Below are positions 62,391-64,000 of a DNA stretch of 64,000 nucleotides, piece after piece. The first letter of the stretch is position 1; every line of letters starts with the position of its first letter. Below the pieces are notes generated by a model. It saw only the letters and a program-made list of their open reading frames with translations. It was not told the DNA's origin and ran no database searches. The translations under genes and the position numbers were made by a program. The stretch comes from Cytophagaceae bacterium (GTDB taxonomy: Bacteria; Bacteroidota; Bacteroidia; Cytophagales; Spirosomataceae), in the NCBI GenBank assembly GCA_005791165.1, contig SXXW01000016.1, positions 1 through 64,000 on the forward strand, in the 5' to 3' direction.

Positions 62391-64000
62391 ATGCTGATGA
62401 ATACTTGTAAATACCTTTTGATTATACTGGCCTGTGGAGTTTCCTTGAGTAGTATGGCCCAAAAAAATATACACCCCAACGTTATTTTAATTATTACCGA
62501 TGACCAGGGATATGGCGACTTGGGAATTAATGGGAATTCAATCATCAAGACGCCTGTCATTGATCGATTTGCCAAACAGAGTTTACGATTTAACGATTTC
62601 CATGTTTCACCCGTTTGTGCTCCTACTCGGTCAAGTTTAATGACTGGTCGCTACTCATTGCGAACTGGCATACGAGATACCTATAATGGGGGAGCCATTA
62701 TGGCTCCGAATGAAATAACAATTGCGGAAATTTTGAAGCAGGCAGGTTATACTACTGGATTGTTTGGGAAATGGCATTTGGGGGATAATTTTCCTAGTCG
62801 GCCCATGGACCAGGGATTTGATGAGACCTTAATGCACCTTTCAGGAGGGATGGGCCAAGTAGGTGATGTAACGACTTATTTTCAAAAAGATAGTAGTTAT
62901 TTCAATCCGGTCCTTTGGAAAAATGGCCAAAAGGAGTCTTTTAAGGGGTATTGTTCCGATATTTTCGCAGCGAATGCCATCCAGTTTATTGAAAAAAATA
63001 AAAGTAATCCATTCTTCTGTTACCTCTCATTTAATGCGCCTCATACGCCTTTGCAAGTACCTGATTCTTATTATCAGATGTACAAAAACACAGACCCGTC
63101 CATTGAATTTGAAAGAAAAAATCCAATGCACCTTAAAATGAGCGAACAGGACAAAGAAGATGCTCGAAAGGTATATGCCATGGTCAGCAACATAGACGAT
63201 AACATTGGCAAATTGCTTCAGAAAATCAAGGATTTGGGAATTGAAGAAAATACCATTGTGATTTTTATGACGGACAATGGCCCACAGCAATTACGTTTTA
63301 CGGCGGGCATGCGAGATAAAAAAGGGTCGGTTTATCATGGCGGGACCCGTGTTCCTTTCTTCTTGAAATATCCAGCCTTGACGAAGGAAAGTAAAGTGAT
63401 TGAAACGATGTCGGCCCACTTTGACGTGCTTCCTACGCTCTCGGAATTGTGTCATGCAGATTTGCCCAAGGATCGTAAAATTGACGGTAAAAGCCTTGTT
63501 CCCCTGATCAAAGGCAAAAAGGTTGATTGGTCGGATCGAGCCATGTTTAGTTATTGGACGAGAAAGTATCCTGAACTTTACAACAGCATGGCCATTCAGA
63601 AGTCGGGTTACAAATTAGTCGGACAAACCAATTACAACGCTTCCATCGAAGATTTCGAATTGTACAATTTGAAAAATGATCCAGAAGAACTTTACAATGT
63701 TGTTAAGGAAAATAAAGGAATTGCATTGAAACTGAAAACAGAATTAGATCGTATTTACCAGGATTTAATTCGATCAAAAAATCTGATGACCCCTCCCAAA
63801 ATTATTGTTGGATCAAAAAAGGAAAACCCTTTGACTTTGAATAGAAATGATGCGGATGGTTCCCGTGGATTATGGGATCAAGAAGCCATATTTGGAAAAT
63901 GGAACGTTAATATTCTAAAAGGACGATATGATTTTAAGTTCAAATTCATCAAACCGATGGCTGCCAATGGAGACATGTATTTGGAAACCAATACGATCAT
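62391..64000 (+). CDS. Exported S1 sulfatase with fused C-terminal domain (3' end outside window)
   Basis: Open from ATG at 62391 (or 62397) to the window end, 536 codons. Signal peptide ends SSMAQ. The formylglycine site is Cys76 in PVCAPTRSSLMTGRYSLRTG (C-x-P-T-R); other motifs are LIITDDQGYGDLG, LFGKWHLGD, APHTPLQVP and VIFMTDNGPQ. Length and order fit arylsulfatase A-like enzymes. After about residue 480 the protein continues with PLTLNRNDADG and FGKWNVNILKGRYDFKFKF, the beginning of the tail domain that occurs separately at 16787-17278. The substrate is unknown. The gene continues past the window. Confidence 0.93.
   Translation, partial: MLMNTCKYLLIILACGVSLSSMAQKNIHPNVILIITDDQGYGDLGINGNSIIKTPVIDRFAKQSLRFNDFHVSPVCAPTRSSLMTGRYSLRTGIRDTYNGGAIMAPNEITIAEILKQAGYTTGLFGKWHLGDNFPSRPMDQGFDETLMHLSGGMGQVGDVTTYFQKDSSYFNPVLWKNGQKESFKGYCSDIFAANAIQFIEKNKSNPFFCYLSFNAPHTPLQVPDSYYQMYKNTDPSIEFERKNPMHLKMSEQDKEDARKVYAMVSNIDDNIGKLLQKIKDLGIEENTIVIFMTDNGPQQLRFTAGMRDKKGSVYHGGTRVPFFLKYPALTKESKVIETMSAHFDVLPTLSELCHADLPKDRKIDGKSLVPLIKGKKVDWSDRAMFSYWTRKYPELYNSMAIQKSGYKLVGQTNYNASIEDFELYNLKNDPEELYNVVKENKGIALKLKTELDRIYQDLIRSKNLMTPPKIIVGSKKENPLTLNRNDADGSRGLWDQEAIFGKWNVNILKGRYDFKFKFIKPMAANGDMYLETNTI

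Overview
The window is AT-rich bacterial DNA that reads as a member of the Bacteroidota, most likely a Cytophagia/Cytophagales-type environmental polysaccharide degrader. The evidence is a SusC/SusD pair, a C-terminal type IX secretion sorting domain, lipoprotein signal peptides, many exported sulfatases and glycoside hydrolases, A-rich leaders without clear Shine-Dalgarno sites, and several TAnnTTTG -7 promoter boxes. The genus-level placement is a guess. I see no rRNA, tRNA, CRISPR array, insertion sequence or prophage.

Layout. 1-6.6 kb: end of a sugar 3-epimerase-type TIM-barrel gene, an L-rhamnose mutarotase-family gene, an exported sialidase-like propeller, then SusC and SusD behind a promoter with two dyads. 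6.6-15 kb: S9 peptidase, a MazF-type toxin-antitoxin pair, PhoD-like phosphatase, DUF1080 hydrolase, an outer-membrane TonB-dependent receptor and a GH16 enzyme. 15-17.7 kb: a decayed sulfatase-tail remnant, an S1 sulfatase, a stand-alone copy of the tail domain, and two very small genes. 17.7-22.8 kb: a DUF1800/DUF1501/lipoprotein operon divergent from a Rieske protein. 22.9-27.8 kb: a leftward GH30 / cupin / sulfatase / S33 hydrolase operon. 27.9-41.4 kb: MetY, two SGNH hydrolases, a cytochrome c-DUF6797-propeller fusion, a PIG-L deacetylase, a Cys-rich miniprotein, an exported amidase, an alpha/beta hydrolase and a large zinc metalloprotease. 41.5-45.1 kb: a membrane-anchored AraC-type regulator with a TTG start, two NTF2/SnoaL-type exported proteins and a DUF2202 lipoprotein. 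45.4-55.8 kb: FAD oxidoreductase, GH78 alpha-L-rhamnosidase and GH16, convergent with a three-copy GH28 operon whose last copy is truncated. 55.9-64 kb: small membrane protein, ceramidase-like hydrolase, mobile mystery proteins A and B (HTH + Fic), a MORN protein, a Gfo/Idh/MocA oxidoreductase, a GH43-like propeller and an S1 sulfatase cut by the window end.

How it works together (inference). Rhamnose mutarotase, GH78, three GH28-type helices, two GH16, GH30, a GH43-like propeller, a sialidase-like propeller and three sulfatases suggest use of sulfated, rhamnose- and uronate-containing plant or algal polysaccharide. Products would enter through the SusCD pair and the second TonB-dependent receptor. 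DUF1080, Gfo/Idh and an epimerase-type TIM barrel would also fit a 3-keto-sugar route.

The best leads for something new are the Tat/T9SS-linked DUF1800-DUF1501-lipoprotein-Rieske locus, the sulfatase tail domain found in fused, stand-alone and remnant form, and the GH28 array whose last copy has lost its catalytic half.
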